Of a stretch of DNA of 42,398 bases, positions 42,205 through 42,398 are shown piece after piece (the stretch's first letter is position 1; every line of letters begins with the position of its first letter). The stretch is from the NCBI RefSeq assembly GCF_001642955.1, contig NZ_LWSK01000048.1:1-42398 (forward strand). Direction: 5' to 3'. A program made the position numbers and the translations under genes. The notes beneath the pieces were generated by a model. That model was not told where the DNA came from and did not search any database. It saw only the letters and a program-made list of their open reading frames with translations. The stretch is from Rubripirellula obstinata (GTDB taxonomy: Bacteria; Planctomycetota; Planctomycetia; Pirellulales; Pirellulaceae).

Positions 42205-42290
42205 GCCCAACGTCGTGAAGAGTTTTGGTGCCGGAAAACACGTGTTAGTTCGTTTAACCGCGTGGGCAACGCCTGGGCCGCTAAATCTTT
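42205..42290. repeat. Partial palindromic repeat, 'aacgccgtgaag/gtttaaccgcg' family
   Basis: The piece caacgtcgtgaagagtttt (about 42209-42227) followed by gtttaaccgcgtgggcaacg (42252-42271) and ggccgctaaat reproduces in order the left half of the elements at 28611-28710 and 36085-36181. No gene is seen in 42143-42398. Confidence 0.65.
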
Positions 42291-42398
42291 GGTATTGACA
42301 TAGTATTTTGCAATTAAGAATTTGTTCCGCTTTCAGTCCAATGCGGCCATTCGAATCGTAGGAGGCAACTCGATCGATTTCCGTTGCGGGCTTGTCCC

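Overview
The window looks like chromosomal DNA from a planctomycete of the Pirellulales type (Rhodopirellula-like). The evidence is a DUF58/BatA/vWA cluster with a giant coiled-coil membrane protein and a terpenoid-cyclase-fold protein, a eukaryote-type PTPMT1 phosphatase, hemerythrin-like and EF-hand proteins, several lineage-specific secreted proteins, weak Shine-Dalgarno signals and moderately high G+C. This assignment is inference from gene content. No rRNA, tRNA, CRISPR array, transposase or phage gene was seen.

Layout. 1-3,100: three minus-strand genes (EF-hand protein, single-domain response regulator, hemerythrin-like protein); the upstream region of the last one is a 235-bp tandem duplication. 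3,500-9,000: a secreted protein of unknown function, a lone L27 gene, an exopolysaccharide-type sugar transferase, a Gly-rich secreted protein followed by a good intrinsic terminator, and a YpdA-like flavoprotein. 9,061-20,930: a large minus-strand operon, read DUF58, BatA-vWA, vWA, ~1,745-aa DUF4175-like membrane/coiled-coil protein, prenyltransferase-fold protein; most junctions overlap by ATGA, and no MoxR ATPase is adjacent. 21,336-23,918: thioredoxin lipoprotein, PTPMT1-type phosphatase and FabZ-like dehydratase. 24,064-27,996: minus-strand operon of agmatine deiminase, purine nucleoside phosphorylase, a free-standing GXGXG domain of glutamate synthase, and a barrel-like partner. 28,174-35,562: a small basic protein, then a plus-strand series of hibernation factor, PtsN, HPr, enzyme I and DUF2344 protein (a regulatory PTS with no permease), RNase E/G and pdxJ. 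35,563-36,571: a 1-kb gene-free island of palindromic repeats. 36,572-42,142: a large lineage-specific secreted protein, then fcl, gmd and a GroES-like gene (GDP-L-fucose synthesis).

Two genome-scale signals cut across the genes. First, several families of dispersed palindromic elements occupy most intergenic spaces; one keeps its hairpins while the stem sequence changes. Second, many loci carry short perfect or near-perfect tandem duplications (7-21 bp, and one of 235 bp), most of them in frame inside coding sequence.
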